Position numbers and translations under genes: made by a program. The notes under the pieces were generated by a model, which saw only the letters and a list, made by a program, of their open reading frames with translations, was not told the origin of the DNA and searched no databases. Shown here piece after piece: positions 35,489 to 44,054 of a DNA stretch of 62,178 nucleotides (position 1 is the first letter of the stretch; every line of letters begins with the position of its first letter). The stretch is from assembly GCA_029781135.1 (NCBI GenBank), contig JAKOXH010000023.1, forward strand, positions 40,001-102,178, read 5' to 3'. The DNA comes from Planctomycetota bacterium. Lineage in GTDB: Bacteria; Planctomycetota; Planctomycetia; Pirellulales; Lacipirellulaceae.

Positions 35489-37138
35489 CTACTGCTTGAG
35501 CGGTAAACGATAGCAAGCCACCTCGCGCGCATTCCGCACCAGCAGAAACGGTGCGGCGAACGCTGGATTGTTCCAGGTGACGTTGGCATCGCTCAACACT
35601 TGCAGGCTTCCCAACTCTCGATACTCGTCCGCTGTCGCTTCGACGAGCGCAAGCTCCCCGGATTCGCTCAACACCAAAATGTTATTGCCAATCAACATGA
35701 TTTGCCCGTGACCGAACACCGGTTGGCGGCGTTTCTTCCATCTCACCGCCCCGGACTCAATCTCTATGCATTCCAGCAGAACGTCGTCCAGTCCGTAAAT
35801 GAAACCGTCTCGCACGAGCACGTTGCTGAATTTGGTTTTCATTACCTTTTTGATAGCCGGTTGCCATACTGGTTCGGCAGCCAGCTTGCCATCCGGGCCA
35901 TGTTTGATTTGCAGTAGTGCGCACCCCACACCGTAGCCCTTCGAAAGAAATACGCGGTCCCCAGGCAACGGTACTGGCTGTGGGCACGTCGCCGTACCAT
36001 CGTGCGCGTTGGCCCACGGAAACTCCCACAGAATTTCACCGTCGCTAGCGCGATGGCTGGTTACCCAGCTGTCGTTGATCATGATGATTTGCCGTTCGCC
36101 AGCGATTGTCGTGAGAACTGGCGATGCGTAGCTCGCCTTCCGGCCGCCTGCATGCCACCGAACGGCGCCGGTCACGATGTCGAAGGCAACCAACGAATGA
36201 TCGAAACTCGATGGGTCCGACGAACTCTGAGCTGCAACAGGCTCATCAGCAGACGTCGGTTCTCGCGCCGCGGCTTCGCCAGTAGGTGGTGCGCTGGGGG
36301 CGCCAACGCTGATGATGACCATGTCGTCCACAATCAAAGGCGACCCCGACTTGCCCCAGGTCGTCACCGTTGTATTGAATTCCCGCACGGTGTCATGCGT
36401 CCACCGAACTTTACCCGTGCGGGCATCGAGGCAGTTCACGATCCCCGTGCCACCTTGGGTGAAAACGCGCTCGTTGTGCAAGGTGGGCGTGGCCCGCGGA
36501 CCGATGTCGCCCAGACTGCTCATCGTATCGGGTGGGTCAAAACGGGCCGCGTCGGCATGAACCCATACCGGCTCGCCAGTCTGCACTCGATAGCAACTGA
36601 CGACCTCTTGGTTGCCCCGCTGCTCTTGAGTGAACGCATAATCGCCCACAATCGCAAAGCCCGACCAGCCGGCACCGATTTCGTGTCGCCAAACTTCCTG
36701 CGGCGAGTGGGCCTTCCAGTCGGTTTCAAGCGAAACGCCCTTTACTTCGGCCCAATAGCCATTTCCTAAGAAACGTGGATAATCCTGGGGCGTCGGCTTC
36801 CACTCGGCAATTTCGGCAGACGGCTTGATCGGCGCAAGCGATTGGTCGGCGGTCTTCGCGAACCGCAGTCGCCAGCGATAAATGCCCATATCGCCGTTGT
36901 AAACGGGGCGAAAGATGATTAATGCCGTACCCGCCAAACCAACGAGTGCTGCCACCACCGAAAGGCGCCAGCGGCGCGAACCGCCGCCATAAAAAGCGTA
37001 CCAAATGCCGAGCGCGATCCCCGTAACGAGTACCGCTACAATGTGCAGTATCGTGTGGTACTGTGCGTAGCTCGCCCGCCAAAGCCACCAAACGCCGGCG
37101 GCCAGCAAAACGATTATTGGAAACCACTTATGGCGCAT
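35489..37138 (-). CDS. Membrane-anchored PQQ-like beta-propeller protein
   Basis: Start 37138 (MRHKWFPIIVLLAAGVWWLW) gives 549 residues with three N-terminal transmembrane helices, followed by a WD/PQQ-type propeller with repeated VWxHxxxxxFxxP-like and GxVxWxH motifs (CLDARTGKVRWTHD, AFDIVTGAVRWHAGG, IEIESGAVRWKKRR). PQQ-like propellers without catalytic residues are usually protein- or ligand-binding scaffolds at the cell envelope. A Ser/Ala/Glu-rich insert lies near residue 300. No PQQ ligands were recognised. Confidence 0.85.
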   Translation of the reverse strand: MRHKWFPIIVLLAAGVWWLWRASYAQYHTILHIVAVLVTGIALGIWYAFYGGGSRRWRLSVVAALVGLAGTALIIFRPVYNGDMGIYRWRLRFAKTADQSLAPIKPSAEIAEWKPTPQDYPRFLGNGYWAEVKGVSLETDWKAHSPQEVWRHEIGAGWSGFAIVGDYAFTQEQRGNQEVVSCYRVQTGEPVWVHADAARFDPPDTMSSLGDIGPRATPTLHNERVFTQGGTGIVNCLDARTGKVRWTHDTVREFNTTVTTWGKSGSPLIVDDMVIISVGAPSAPPTGEAAAREPTSADEPVAAQSSSDPSSFDHSLVAFDIVTGAVRWHAGGRKASYASPVLTTIAGERQIIMINDSWVTSHRASDGEILWEFPWANAHDGTATCPQPVPLPGDRVFLSKGYGVGCALLQIKHGPDGKLAAEPVWQPAIKKVMKTKFSNVLVRDGFIYGLDDVLLECIEIESGAVRWKKRRQPVFGHGQIMLIGNNILVLSESGELALVEATADEYRELGSLQVLSDANVTWNNPAFAAPFLLVRNAREVACYRLPLKQ

Positions 37139-37308
37139 CGACAACTGGGTGTCCAAGTGAGCTCCTGCGGTTCGAGACGATGCACTGCTAATTTGCGGTG
37201 CACACGAATCGTAGAGCCTCAAACGTGCCGCGGCAAGGCGGCTGCCACCCACCGTTATTGCTGCTACCATAAATGCATGAAGTCTTCGCTTGTTATCGCC
37301 AAGTAGTC

Positions 37309-38070
37309 ATGGAACACAACGATCATCCGCTGCAAGGACTCGCCGCTGCCGTCACAGGAAGTTCGAGTGGCGTTGGCAGGGCGATCGCGCGGGAACTTGC
37401 CCGAGCCGGCGCAAACGTGCTCGTCCACACGCGTCACAATCGAGAAGGGGCCGAGGTTGTGGCCGCCGAAATCCGCGCCGCCGGTCGCGACACGCAAGTG
37501 ATGATCTGCGATCTCTCCGACTTGGCCGCGCAAGACGAACTTTTGGCATCAGCATGGCATTGGCGGGCGATTGATATTTGGGTGAATAACGCCGGTGCTG
37601 ATGTGCTCACCGGCCCTGCCGCTGCATGGTCGTTCGAGGAAAAGCTCGCTGCTCTCTGGAACGTCGATGTCGTTGGTACTTTGAGGCTTTCCCGTGCGAT
37701 TGGAGGCCGAATGCGTGAACGCGGCCGAGGCACGATCATCAACATGGGCTGGGATCAGGCGGAGACGGGCATGGCCGGCGACAGCGGAGAGATGTTTGCC
37801 GCCACCAAAGGCGCCGTGATGGCCGCGACCCGCAGTTTGGCGAAATCGCTCGCACCAAATGTGCGAGTCAACTGCGTGGCACCGGGCTGGATTCGAACGA
37901 AATGGGGCGACCACGCGGCCGAAGAGTGGCAGGAGCTTGCGAAGCGTGAATCGCTCCTATCGCGGTGGGGAACGCCCGAGGACGTCGCACAAGCAGTCCG
38001 CTTCCTGGCGTCGCCCGCGGCCGAGTTCATCAACGGACAAATCATTCCCATCAACGGAGGCCGTACGTAG
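37309..38070 (+). CDS. Short-chain dehydrogenase/reductase-like protein lacking Ser and Tyr of the active site
   Basis: 253 residues from ATG 37309 (a longer frame starts at 37273). The Rossmann motif TGSSSGVG is at 16-23, with NNAG (VNNAGADV) further on and a normal C-terminal segment (RVNCVAPGWIRT, INGQIIPINGG). The YxxxK site reads FAATK (F163, K167), and the usual Ser in the preceding strand is absent (INMGWDQ). A canonical redox activity is therefore doubtful. It lies 112 bases before a dihydropteroate-synthase-like gene, so a pterin-related or structural role is possible. Confidence 0.85.
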   Translation: MEHNDHPLQGLAAAVTGSSSGVGRAIARELARAGANVLVHTRHNREGAEVVAAEIRAAGRDTQVMICDLSDLAAQDELLASAWHWRAIDIWVNNAGADVLTGPAAAWSFEEKLAALWNVDVVGTLRLSRAIGGRMRERGRGTIINMGWDQAETGMAGDSGEMFAATKGAVMAATRSLAKSLAPNVRVNCVAPGWIRTKWGDHAAEEWQELAKRESLLSRWGTPEDVAQAVRFLASPAAEFINGQIIPINGGRT

Positions 38071-38089
38071 CCCGGCCGTTTCGGCCGGG
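38071..38089. repeat. Hairpin CCCGGCCG-TTT-CGGCCGGG after the SDR stop codon
   Basis: A perfect eight-base stem with a TTT loop directly follows the SDR stop. No T-tract follows, so it may be a repeat-type or rho-independent-like transcript end rather than a classical terminator. Confidence 0.6.
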
Positions 38090-38182
38090 TGTATTCATTC
38101 CCTGTCTTGTATCTGGTGTAAGTGGTGAGCCGTTGAAAACTCGCTGCCCCAAAACGGGGACGGCCATCTTGGCTTTCGCAAG

Positions 38183-39604
38183 ATGTCTGCTATGTCGTCT
38201 GAACACATTCAATTCGTCACTGGCCGACTTGCGGAACACGCACTTCGCGCAATCGTCGAGCCGTTGGCCCGCGAACTTGGCTTCGCGTACACAATTGACG
38301 TGCTCCCGATCACCGTAGCAGCGCTCATGACGCCTGAGTGGATCACAAGGCGGCTTTCTTTGGCGACGGGTGCTACGACGATTCTTGTGCCTGGCTACTG
38401 CAGCGGCGACTTGAAACTGATCGAAAACGCGGCCCGAGTACCGGTCGTGCGCGGTCCGCGCGATCTCCGCGAGTTGCCGGCATTCTTTGGTCGCGAGCCG
38501 CGACCGGCCGATTATGGAGCGTACGATATTGAAATCCTTGCCGAGATCAATCACTGCCCGCGCCTGCCGCTGGACAAGATTCGCGCCGTCGCCAAACAAT
38601 TGGCGGCCGACGGAGCTGACATCATTGATGTGGGTTGCGAACCCGATGGGCCGTGGCTTGGGGTAGCGGAGACCGTGCGCGCTTTGCACGAAGACGGCCA
38701 CCGCGTTTCGATCGACAGCCTCGATCCGCGCGAAATCGCCCCCGCCGTGAAAGCAGGCGCCGAACTCGTTCTTTCCGTCAACAGCTCGAATCGCCAGGCC
38801 GCGTGCACCTGGGAATGTGAAGTGGTCGTCGTACCGGACGATCCACGGTCGCTGGCGGGGCTTGATGAAACGGTCGAATTTCTGGCCGCGCGCGGTGTGC
38901 AATTGCGGCTCGATCCCGTAGTCGAGCCAATCGGTTTCGGCTTTGCCGCCAGCCTTGGCCGTTACTTGAAGGTCCGCGAGCGCTATCCAGACGCAGAAAT
39001 CTTGATGGGCATTGGCAACCTTACCGAATTGACCGACGCCGACTCGGCCGCCATCAATACGTTGTTGCTGGGGTTCTGCCAGGAAACCGGCATTCGCAGC
39101 GTGCTCACGACGCAAGTAATTCCCTGGGCACGGTCAAGCGTGCGAGAATGCGATCTGGCCCGCCGGCTCGTGTATCATGCGACTCAGCATCGCGTGCTTC
39201 CCAAGCATTTGGAATCACGACTGGTAATATTGCGCGATCCAGCCGTTACCGAAATGCCGATCCAAGAAATGGATCGACTCGCCAGGGAAATCAAAGACGC
39301 CAACTACCGCGTGTTCACTTCTGGTGGCGAAGTCCACGTCGTCAGCCATCGGCTTCATCTGCACGATGCCGACCCGTTCGCCGTGTTTGAGCAACTGCGC
39401 CACAGTGGGCCCGATGGAGGATTGCCGAAGAACATGGATGCGGACCATGCGTTCTACGTAGGCTACGAGTTATGCAAAGCGGCCACGGCGCTCACGCTGG
39501 GAAAGCAGTACCAGCAAGATGAGCCGCTCAACTGGGGTTTTCTCACTCGCGACGAACTTCGGCATTATCTATCTTCCTCTCCCCTTGGGAGAGGGCCGGG
39601 GTGA
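38183..39604 (+). CDS. Dihydropteroate-synthase-like protein (DUF6513-type N-domain)
   Basis: 473 residues. The N-terminal 130 residues (FVTGRLAEHALRAIVEPLA, VLPITVAALMTPEWITRRL) precede a TIM-barrel dihydropteroate-synthase-like domain (ADGADIIDVGCEP, VSIDSLDP, ILMGIGNLTELTDADS). Such fused proteins are known to me from planctomycetes and methylotrophs with tetrahydromethanopterin genes. The next gene is pabB, so a joint p-aminobenzoate/pterin role is likely. The last residues (SSSPLGRGPG) are encoded by a dispersed palindromic repeat, which probably replaced the original C-terminus. Confidence 0.8.
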   Translation: MSAMSSEHIQFVTGRLAEHALRAIVEPLARELGFAYTIDVLPITVAALMTPEWITRRLSLATGATTILVPGYCSGDLKLIENAARVPVVRGPRDLRELPAFFGREPRPADYGAYDIEILAEINHCPRLPLDKIRAVAKQLAADGADIIDVGCEPDGPWLGVAETVRALHEDGHRVSIDSLDPREIAPAVKAGAELVLSVNSSNRQAACTWECEVVVVPDDPRSLAGLDETVEFLAARGVQLRLDPVVEPIGFGFAASLGRYLKVRERYPDAEILMGIGNLTELTDADSAAINTLLLGFCQETGIRSVLTTQVIPWARSSVRECDLARRLVYHATQHRVLPKHLESRLVILRDPAVTEMPIQEMDRLAREIKDANYRVFTSGGEVHVVSHRLHLHDADPFAVFEQLRHSGPDGGLPKNMDADHAFYVGYELCKAATALTLGKQYQQDEPLNWGFLTRDELRHYLSSSPLGRGPG

Positions 39605-39605
39605 G
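39573..39605. repeat. Palindromic CCCTCTCCC-type repeat, copy 3 (inverted), overlapping the DHPS-like stop
   Basis: CTTCCTCTCCCCTTGGGAG followed by AGGGCCGGGGTGAG is the reverse complement of the repeat at 2128-2163 with few changes. It covers the last ten codons of the DHPS-like gene. Confidence 0.75.
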
Positions 39606-39610
39606 AGCAC

Positions 39611-41056
39611 ATGACGATCAACAATTCGGCCTCATTCTTGCCTCAATTACAGGGTGTGGGCCTACCGCTCGTCGAACGACTCGACAATAGCTTGTCACCG
39701 GAAATGGTGTTTCGGCGGTTGAGCGGCCTACCGCGCGTCGTGTTCTTCGATAGTGCGATGCGAATTCCGCAGCTTGGTCGTTACTCGTTTGTTGCGGCCG
39801 ATCCAGTAAAGTGGATCTCGGTAGCCGCGGATGACAGCGATGCGCTGTCCCTCCTGGTAGCCGAAGCCGCCGAGCTTCCGAGCGAAGTTCTGCCGAACTT
39901 GCCGCCGTTTCAAGGTGGCTGGGCCGGCCTGTTTGGCTATGACCTCGCCAGTAGTTTGGAGCGCGTGCCCCGGGCCGACTTCGATGAGTTCAAAATCCCC
40001 GCGCTTGCGGTTGGGCTTTACGACGTCGTCGTCGCGTTTGACCACCAAAGCAACGCGGCGTGGCTTATCTCCCAAGGTCTTCCCGAACGGGACTCAGCAA
40101 CACGAAGAGATCGAGCGGCGGCGCGGCTAGTTCGATTCCGGCGGCTATTGACAGACAACAATGATACACAACCGAACCTGCCCGATTCCTCACGAACTCC
40201 AGCGTCCGAGTTGGCTCCCCAATATGCCACTGCGGTCGCGGCTGGTGTCACGAGCAATTTTTCGGCCGACGGGTATCGCCAAGGTGTTCGCCAAGCCATT
40301 GATTACATCCATGCAGGCGACATTTTCCAAGTGAATCTCTCCCAGCGGTTGCTGCATGCCGCTGTGTCGTCGCCGACGGACCTGTATTTTCGTTTGCGGT
40401 CGCGGAACCCGGCCCCGTTTGCCGGTTACCTGGATGGAGGTGTCTGGCAAATCGCCAGTGCTTCGCCGGAGCGATTCATCCGCATCGCCGATCGGCAAGT
40501 GGAAACTCGGCCCATTAAAGGCACGCGCGGCCGGGCGCAACGCCCCGAAGCCGACCTGTTCGCGGGCGACGACCTCCGTGGCAGCGAAAAAGATCGAGCC
40601 GAGAATATCATGATCGTTGATTTGCTTCGCAACGACCTTTCCAGAACCTGCTTGCCCGATAGTGTCCGCGTGTCGCAACTCTGCGGCTTGGAAATGTACG
40701 AATATGTGCAACACCTCGTTTCCGTCGTCGAGGGTACGTTGAAGCCATCGCTAACGCCGCTGGATGTACTGCGCACCTCGTTTCCCGGTGGATCGATCAC
40801 GGGAGCCCCGAAAATTCGCGCGATGGAGATCATCGCGGAACTCGAACCGACCGTCCGCGGAGCGTACTGCGGCTCACTCGGCTATCTCGGCGTCGGCGGC
40901 CAGATGGATACGAACATCCTCATCCGCACGATCACCAACGCAAGCGGCTGGTGGCAACTCCCCGTCGGCGGCGGCATCGTCGCTCAATCCAACCCGCAAC
41001 TCGAATACGAAGAAACCTGGCACAAAGCGGCGGGAATGTTGCGGGCGCTGATTTAG
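39611..41056 (+). CDS. pabB: Aminodeoxychorismate synthase component I
   Basis: 481 residues. The C-terminal chorismate-binding domain carries RPIKGTRGR; the lysine of PIKGT is the nucleophile typical of PabB, where TrpE has Ala. Other blocks are ENIMIVDLLRNDLSR and SFPGGSITGAPKIRAMEI. The product feeds p-aminobenzoate synthesis, needed for folate and for methanopterin. It follows the DHPS-like gene by six bases. No glutaminase partner (pabA) is seen nearby. A second copy of its last 88 bases lies at 41672-41759. Confidence 0.92.
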   Translation: MTINNSASFLPQLQGVGLPLVERLDNSLSPEMVFRRLSGLPRVVFFDSAMRIPQLGRYSFVAADPVKWISVAADDSDALSLLVAEAAELPSEVLPNLPPFQGGWAGLFGYDLASSLERVPRADFDEFKIPALAVGLYDVVVAFDHQSNAAWLISQGLPERDSATRRDRAAARLVRFRRLLTDNNDTQPNLPDSSRTPASELAPQYATAVAAGVTSNFSADGYRQGVRQAIDYIHAGDIFQVNLSQRLLHAAVSSPTDLYFRLRSRNPAPFAGYLDGGVWQIASASPERFIRIADRQVETRPIKGTRGRAQRPEADLFAGDDLRGSEKDRAENIMIVDLLRNDLSRTCLPDSVRVSQLCGLEMYEYVQHLVSVVEGTLKPSLTPLDVLRTSFPGGSITGAPKIRAMEIIAELEPTVRGAYCGSLGYLGVGGQMDTNILIRTITNASGWWQLPVGGGIVAQSNPQLEYEETWHKAAGMLRALI

Positions 41057-41130
41057 TCCTGAGTGTTCGGTAACTGCTGAACATGCTAAAATTGGACGTG
41101 GGAAACCTCTTCCTCGGACAATCACTGATC

Positions 41131-41661
41131 ATGACCGAACGACAGTTCTACGATTGGCAGACGGCCGGTGGCGGGGGCGATGTGCTGCGCCTAGTGGAAG
41201 TGCTTGAACGGCTGGAGATTCCGTGGTGCATGATCGGCGGCCTCGCCGTCAACTATTGGGTCGAGGAGCCACTGGCCACAGCCGATGTCGATGTCGTCAT
41301 TGCCGCCGAACGCGTGGACGAGGCGGTCGCGGCCCTGACGGCCGCCGGCTTTCAGGCCAAGCAATTCGAGTGGTCCGTAAACCTAACCGGTTCGTCCAAA
41401 CTGTCGGTGCAGATTAGCACTGCGGCAATGTATTGTGGCTTCCCATCGCGCGGCGTCGCGGCCGACGTGCATGGCATACTCATGCGAGTCGCGTCGCTCG
41501 ACGACACGCTGGCGGGAAAAATCGCGGCCTGGCAAGACGACCAACGGCGACCAAGCAAACGCCAGAAAGACCTTCTCGATATCATGCGCCTCGTGGAATC
41601 GCACCCCGAATTGCGCAATAACCTGCCACCTGACTTAGCTACCCAGGTTCCCCAGCCGTAA
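41131..41661 (+). CDS. Nucleotidyltransferase-fold protein (AbiEii/MNT-like)
   Basis: 176 residues from ATG 41131 (a longer start is at 41083). It has the nucleotidyltransferase pattern GGLAVNYWVEEPLATADVDVVI: the Gly-Gly and the following Asp-x-Asp fit AbiEii and minimal nucleotidyltransferases. A helical C-terminus follows (KRQKDLLDIMRLVESH). No partner antitoxin such as AbiEi or a HEPN gene is adjacent. The gene sits between two copies of the pabB 3' end, so it looks inserted. Confidence 0.75.
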   Translation: MTERQFYDWQTAGGGGDVLRLVEVLERLEIPWCMIGGLAVNYWVEEPLATADVDVVIAAERVDEAVAALTAAGFQAKQFEWSVNLTGSSKLSVQISTAAMYCGFPSRGVAADVHGILMRVASLDDTLAGKIAAWQDDQRRPSKRQKDLLDIMRLVESHPELRNNLPPDLATQVPQP

Positions 41662-41671
41662 TCTTGCTGTT

Positions 41672-41759
41672 CGGCATTGTCGCCCAATCCGCCTGCAACT
41701 CGAATACGAAGAAACCTGGCACAAAGCGGCGGGCATGCTGCGGGCGCTGATTTGAGTCC
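41672..41759 (+). pseudogene. Second copy of the pabB 3' end
   Basis: It matches 40972-41059 with four single-base differences at third or degenerate codon positions (ATC/ATT, GCT/GCC, GGA/GGC, TTG/CTG), one small indel that breaks the frame, and TGA instead of TAG as stop. No start or upstream pabB sequence accompanies it. Confidence 0.9.
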
Positions 41760-41936
41760 ATTTAGCAGCCCGTTTCGCGTTTGGCCAAAACGCTGCTAAA
41801 GCAGGAGCACTTCTTTCACTGCCACACCTTGTGCGAACCATGTCAACTGCACCAGACTCGCTAGCTCCGATGCCGCCTCACAGCTCGCTCCTTGCGCCTC
41901 GCACCTCACAACTCGCGTCTCGCGCCTCGCCCCTCA

Positions 41937-43031
41937 TCACTTCTGCGACTTCGCTCGAGAAGCCGTCGCCGGCACCGCTTCCGATTCCGGCTGCTGCAGG
42001 CTGCGCTGCGCCTTCGGCTTGCTCGCCACTTGCCGCTGCTGCTGTTGCGGCTGCGACTTCTGCGGCGATTTCTTGATGCGGTACAATTGGGCCACCACCT
42101 GGCCCTCCGGCGGAATCACGTAAATCTTTGGGTCGTCGATCACCCACGGCGTCGACCAGGTGTGGCCGTTATCCCAGTTCGCCACGTTGAAGAAGAAGTT
42201 GTTGAAGTTCAGGCACTTCATGCCATAGGGATAGCTCGACATCAAGAAATCATCGGCAGTCAAATCGGCCACGCCTTGATGAGCGTAATAATGAATCTGG
42301 CCATCAGAAGTGAACGACATGCCGAAGGTCCACCAGCCAGGTTCCTTGATGTCCAAGCTGCGCACGTCATGGCCGAGCCGGTCGCCGCGAATGGTGATCT
42401 TCGCGCTAGTTTGCTGCTCGCCTTCTTTCGTCTTCTTCTTTTGATAGAGCAGGAACATGCCTGGCCAATATTCTTCTTCGCTGCCGTCCGGGTTGCGGCC
42501 GTTGCAATCGGCCCGCAGGCCAAACGAAGCGCCGTTGCGTTGCTCCCATTTGTCCCATTCGGGCAAGTAAACGCGGACCGTGCAGCTCGGTTGCCAGCTT
42601 ATGGGGATTGCTCGACCGAGCCGGCGATTGCACATCATGAGCAGGTCGTCTTGCATTTGCTCATTGCTGTAAGTGCCGGGGATACCCGAGTTCTTCGTCG
42701 CGATCAGCAATGCGCCAGTGCTGCCTGCGATGCCACCGGGCGGAGTGGCGACGCGTTTCACCACGTCGGGCGTACCCCGCTTCCCACCTTCGTGCCATAG
42801 GCCGTTGTTCGACATGCCGCCGGGGCTGCGCTGCATCTTGTCTTGTTCATGACTGCTTTTTGGCAGGTTGTATTTGTAGCTCCAATTCGTGTCCTCAAAA
42901 TCGTCGCTGCAATCCTTTAAGAACTCACCGGTGCCGGGGACGAACGGCGTGCCAGCATGGGTGCGTGGGGCGAATGTAGCGACCAGCGCGACCGAGCAGA
43001 GTAGGGCAGTCGCCAGTGATAAGCGTTTCAT
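41937..43031 (-). CDS. Secreted protein with basic tail, unknown function
   Basis: 364 residues with a signal peptide (MKRLSLATALLCSVALVATFAPRTHA). The body is rich in aromatic residues and glycines (DFEDTNWSYKYNLPKSS, EYWPGMFLLYQKKKTKEG, GWWTFGMSFTSDGQIHYYAHQG), consistent with a concanavalin-like jelly-roll, but I do not recognise the family. The last 45 residues are Gln/Lys/Ser-rich. It is monocistronic. Confidence 0.75.
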   Translation of the reverse strand: MKRLSLATALLCSVALVATFAPRTHAGTPFVPGTGEFLKDCSDDFEDTNWSYKYNLPKSSHEQDKMQRSPGGMSNNGLWHEGGKRGTPDVVKRVATPPGGIAGSTGALLIATKNSGIPGTYSNEQMQDDLLMMCNRRLGRAIPISWQPSCTVRVYLPEWDKWEQRNGASFGLRADCNGRNPDGSEEEYWPGMFLLYQKKKTKEGEQQTSAKITIRGDRLGHDVRSLDIKEPGWWTFGMSFTSDGQIHYYAHQGVADLTADDFLMSSYPYGMKCLNFNNFFFNVANWDNGHTWSTPWVIDDPKIYVIPPEGQVVAQLYRIKKSPQKSQPQQQQRQVASKPKAQRSLQQPESEAVPATASRAKSQK

Positions 43032-43149
43032 GGTATTTCCTTCCCTGGAATTTTGCAGACGAGCGGCCGCCGAATCTTACGGGAGATCGGGGCGACCGTT
43101 GAGCCGCGTTGCGAAGCAGAGCGCGGTCGTAAGGTAATTTATTGTTTCG

Positions 43150-43232
43150 CGTGCCATGCCCACGGCTCAGCGTGGGCATGTAGATTAAGCGACCTTTCAT
43201 GGCCACTCAAAGTAGTGGCCGTGGCACCCCGA
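43150..43232. repeat. Palindromic element related to family A
   Basis: GTGCCATGCCCACGGCTCAGCGTGGGCATG forms a hairpin, followed by GGCCACT...AGTGGCC and GTGGCACC. Part of it matches the GCGTGGGCATG and GCATGGCAC arms of the elements at 4215 and 49282. Confidence 0.6.
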
Positions 43233-43295
43233 GCGGATTCGTGCTCACACCATGCGGGCGTCTTTAGTCCCTATCGTCTGGCCGCTGCGACCAAT

Positions 43296-43754
43296 TCAAT
43301 CGGAAGCGTCGCGCAATTCGCACCGGTCGGTGCCAGCACACAGTTCGCATGCAGCGACTTTGCCGTGTGAGTGGTTGAGGCAATGTTCGATGCGCTGCTG
43401 AATGATCTCTGCCATCAGTGGATGCAGTCCAAAAGGTGCTGTCACCAGGTAGCGGACGCCGGGATGGTTTTCGGCCGCGGCGGCGGCGAGACGGGGAATG
43501 TCCTCGTCCCAATGCCGGCCGGGAAGCAGAAAATAGGGGAATACAACCACCGTCGTGGCTCCCCGCTCGACGCAGCGGCGGAAAGCTGTGGCAATCGACG
43601 GTTCGGACAGTTCCATGTGGGCCGGTTCAACGATGGAGTAGCCGCTGGCGGCCGCAAAATTCTCGACGACCTCCATAAGCAGGTCGTTGCTCTCGGCGCG
43701 GCGAGAGCCGTGGTCGACGAGGATGATGCCGAGGTAAGGGTTTCGAGCGGGCAT
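43296..43754 (-). CDS. CbiX/sirohydrochlorin chelatase-like protein
   Basis: 152 residues from ATG 43754; the frame extends upstream to 43916 but passes through a repeat. The CbiX fold is shown by IILVDHGSR with the metal-binding His (H15), PAHMELSEPSIATAF, VVVFPYFLLPGRHWDEDIP and PFGLHPLM with a second His. It inserts Co or Fe into sirohydrochlorin. It is a single domain of about 120 residues (CbiX-short like) plus a Cys-rich tail (CELCAGTDRC) that could bind metal. No other corrin or siroheme gene is near. Confidence 0.88.
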   Translation of the reverse strand: MPARNPYLGIILVDHGSRRAESNDLLMEVVENFAAASGYSIVEPAHMELSEPSIATAFRRCVERGATTVVVFPYFLLPGRHWDEDIPRLAAAAAENHPGVRYLVTAPFGLHPLMAEIIQQRIEHCLNHSHGKVAACELCAGTDRCELRDASD

Positions 43755-44054
43755 TCGGTGATCCACATGCGAAACGTATCGGATCGGACCGTTGGGTGAA
43801 AAGTCCATGGTACGCCGGGTACCACTGGCTCTGCCAGTGCATTGGATGCCCGGGCCTTGCAGCCAATAGGCTGAGCTGATGTTTCCAGCGAACGACTCGA
43901 AAGCGAGGTTTTCCAAGGTATTTTGACCATCCCCTCAGCGAGCCCCAAACAATGTGACTCTCTGCCGCACGGAGAGGGGGGTATGGAAAGCGCTCGGAAC
44001 AAGGTAGGCTTTTCTGCGTGTCGCCGATGAGCGGAAACCAATGGCGGCGACAAA

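Noticed and set aside
38051..39115. 354-residue minus-strand frame
   Set aside because: Antisense to the DHPS-like gene, whose motifs are clear.
41892..42800. 302-residue plus-strand frame
   Set aside because: Opposite the secreted protein with signal peptide at 41937-43031; low-complexity Arg/Leu start.
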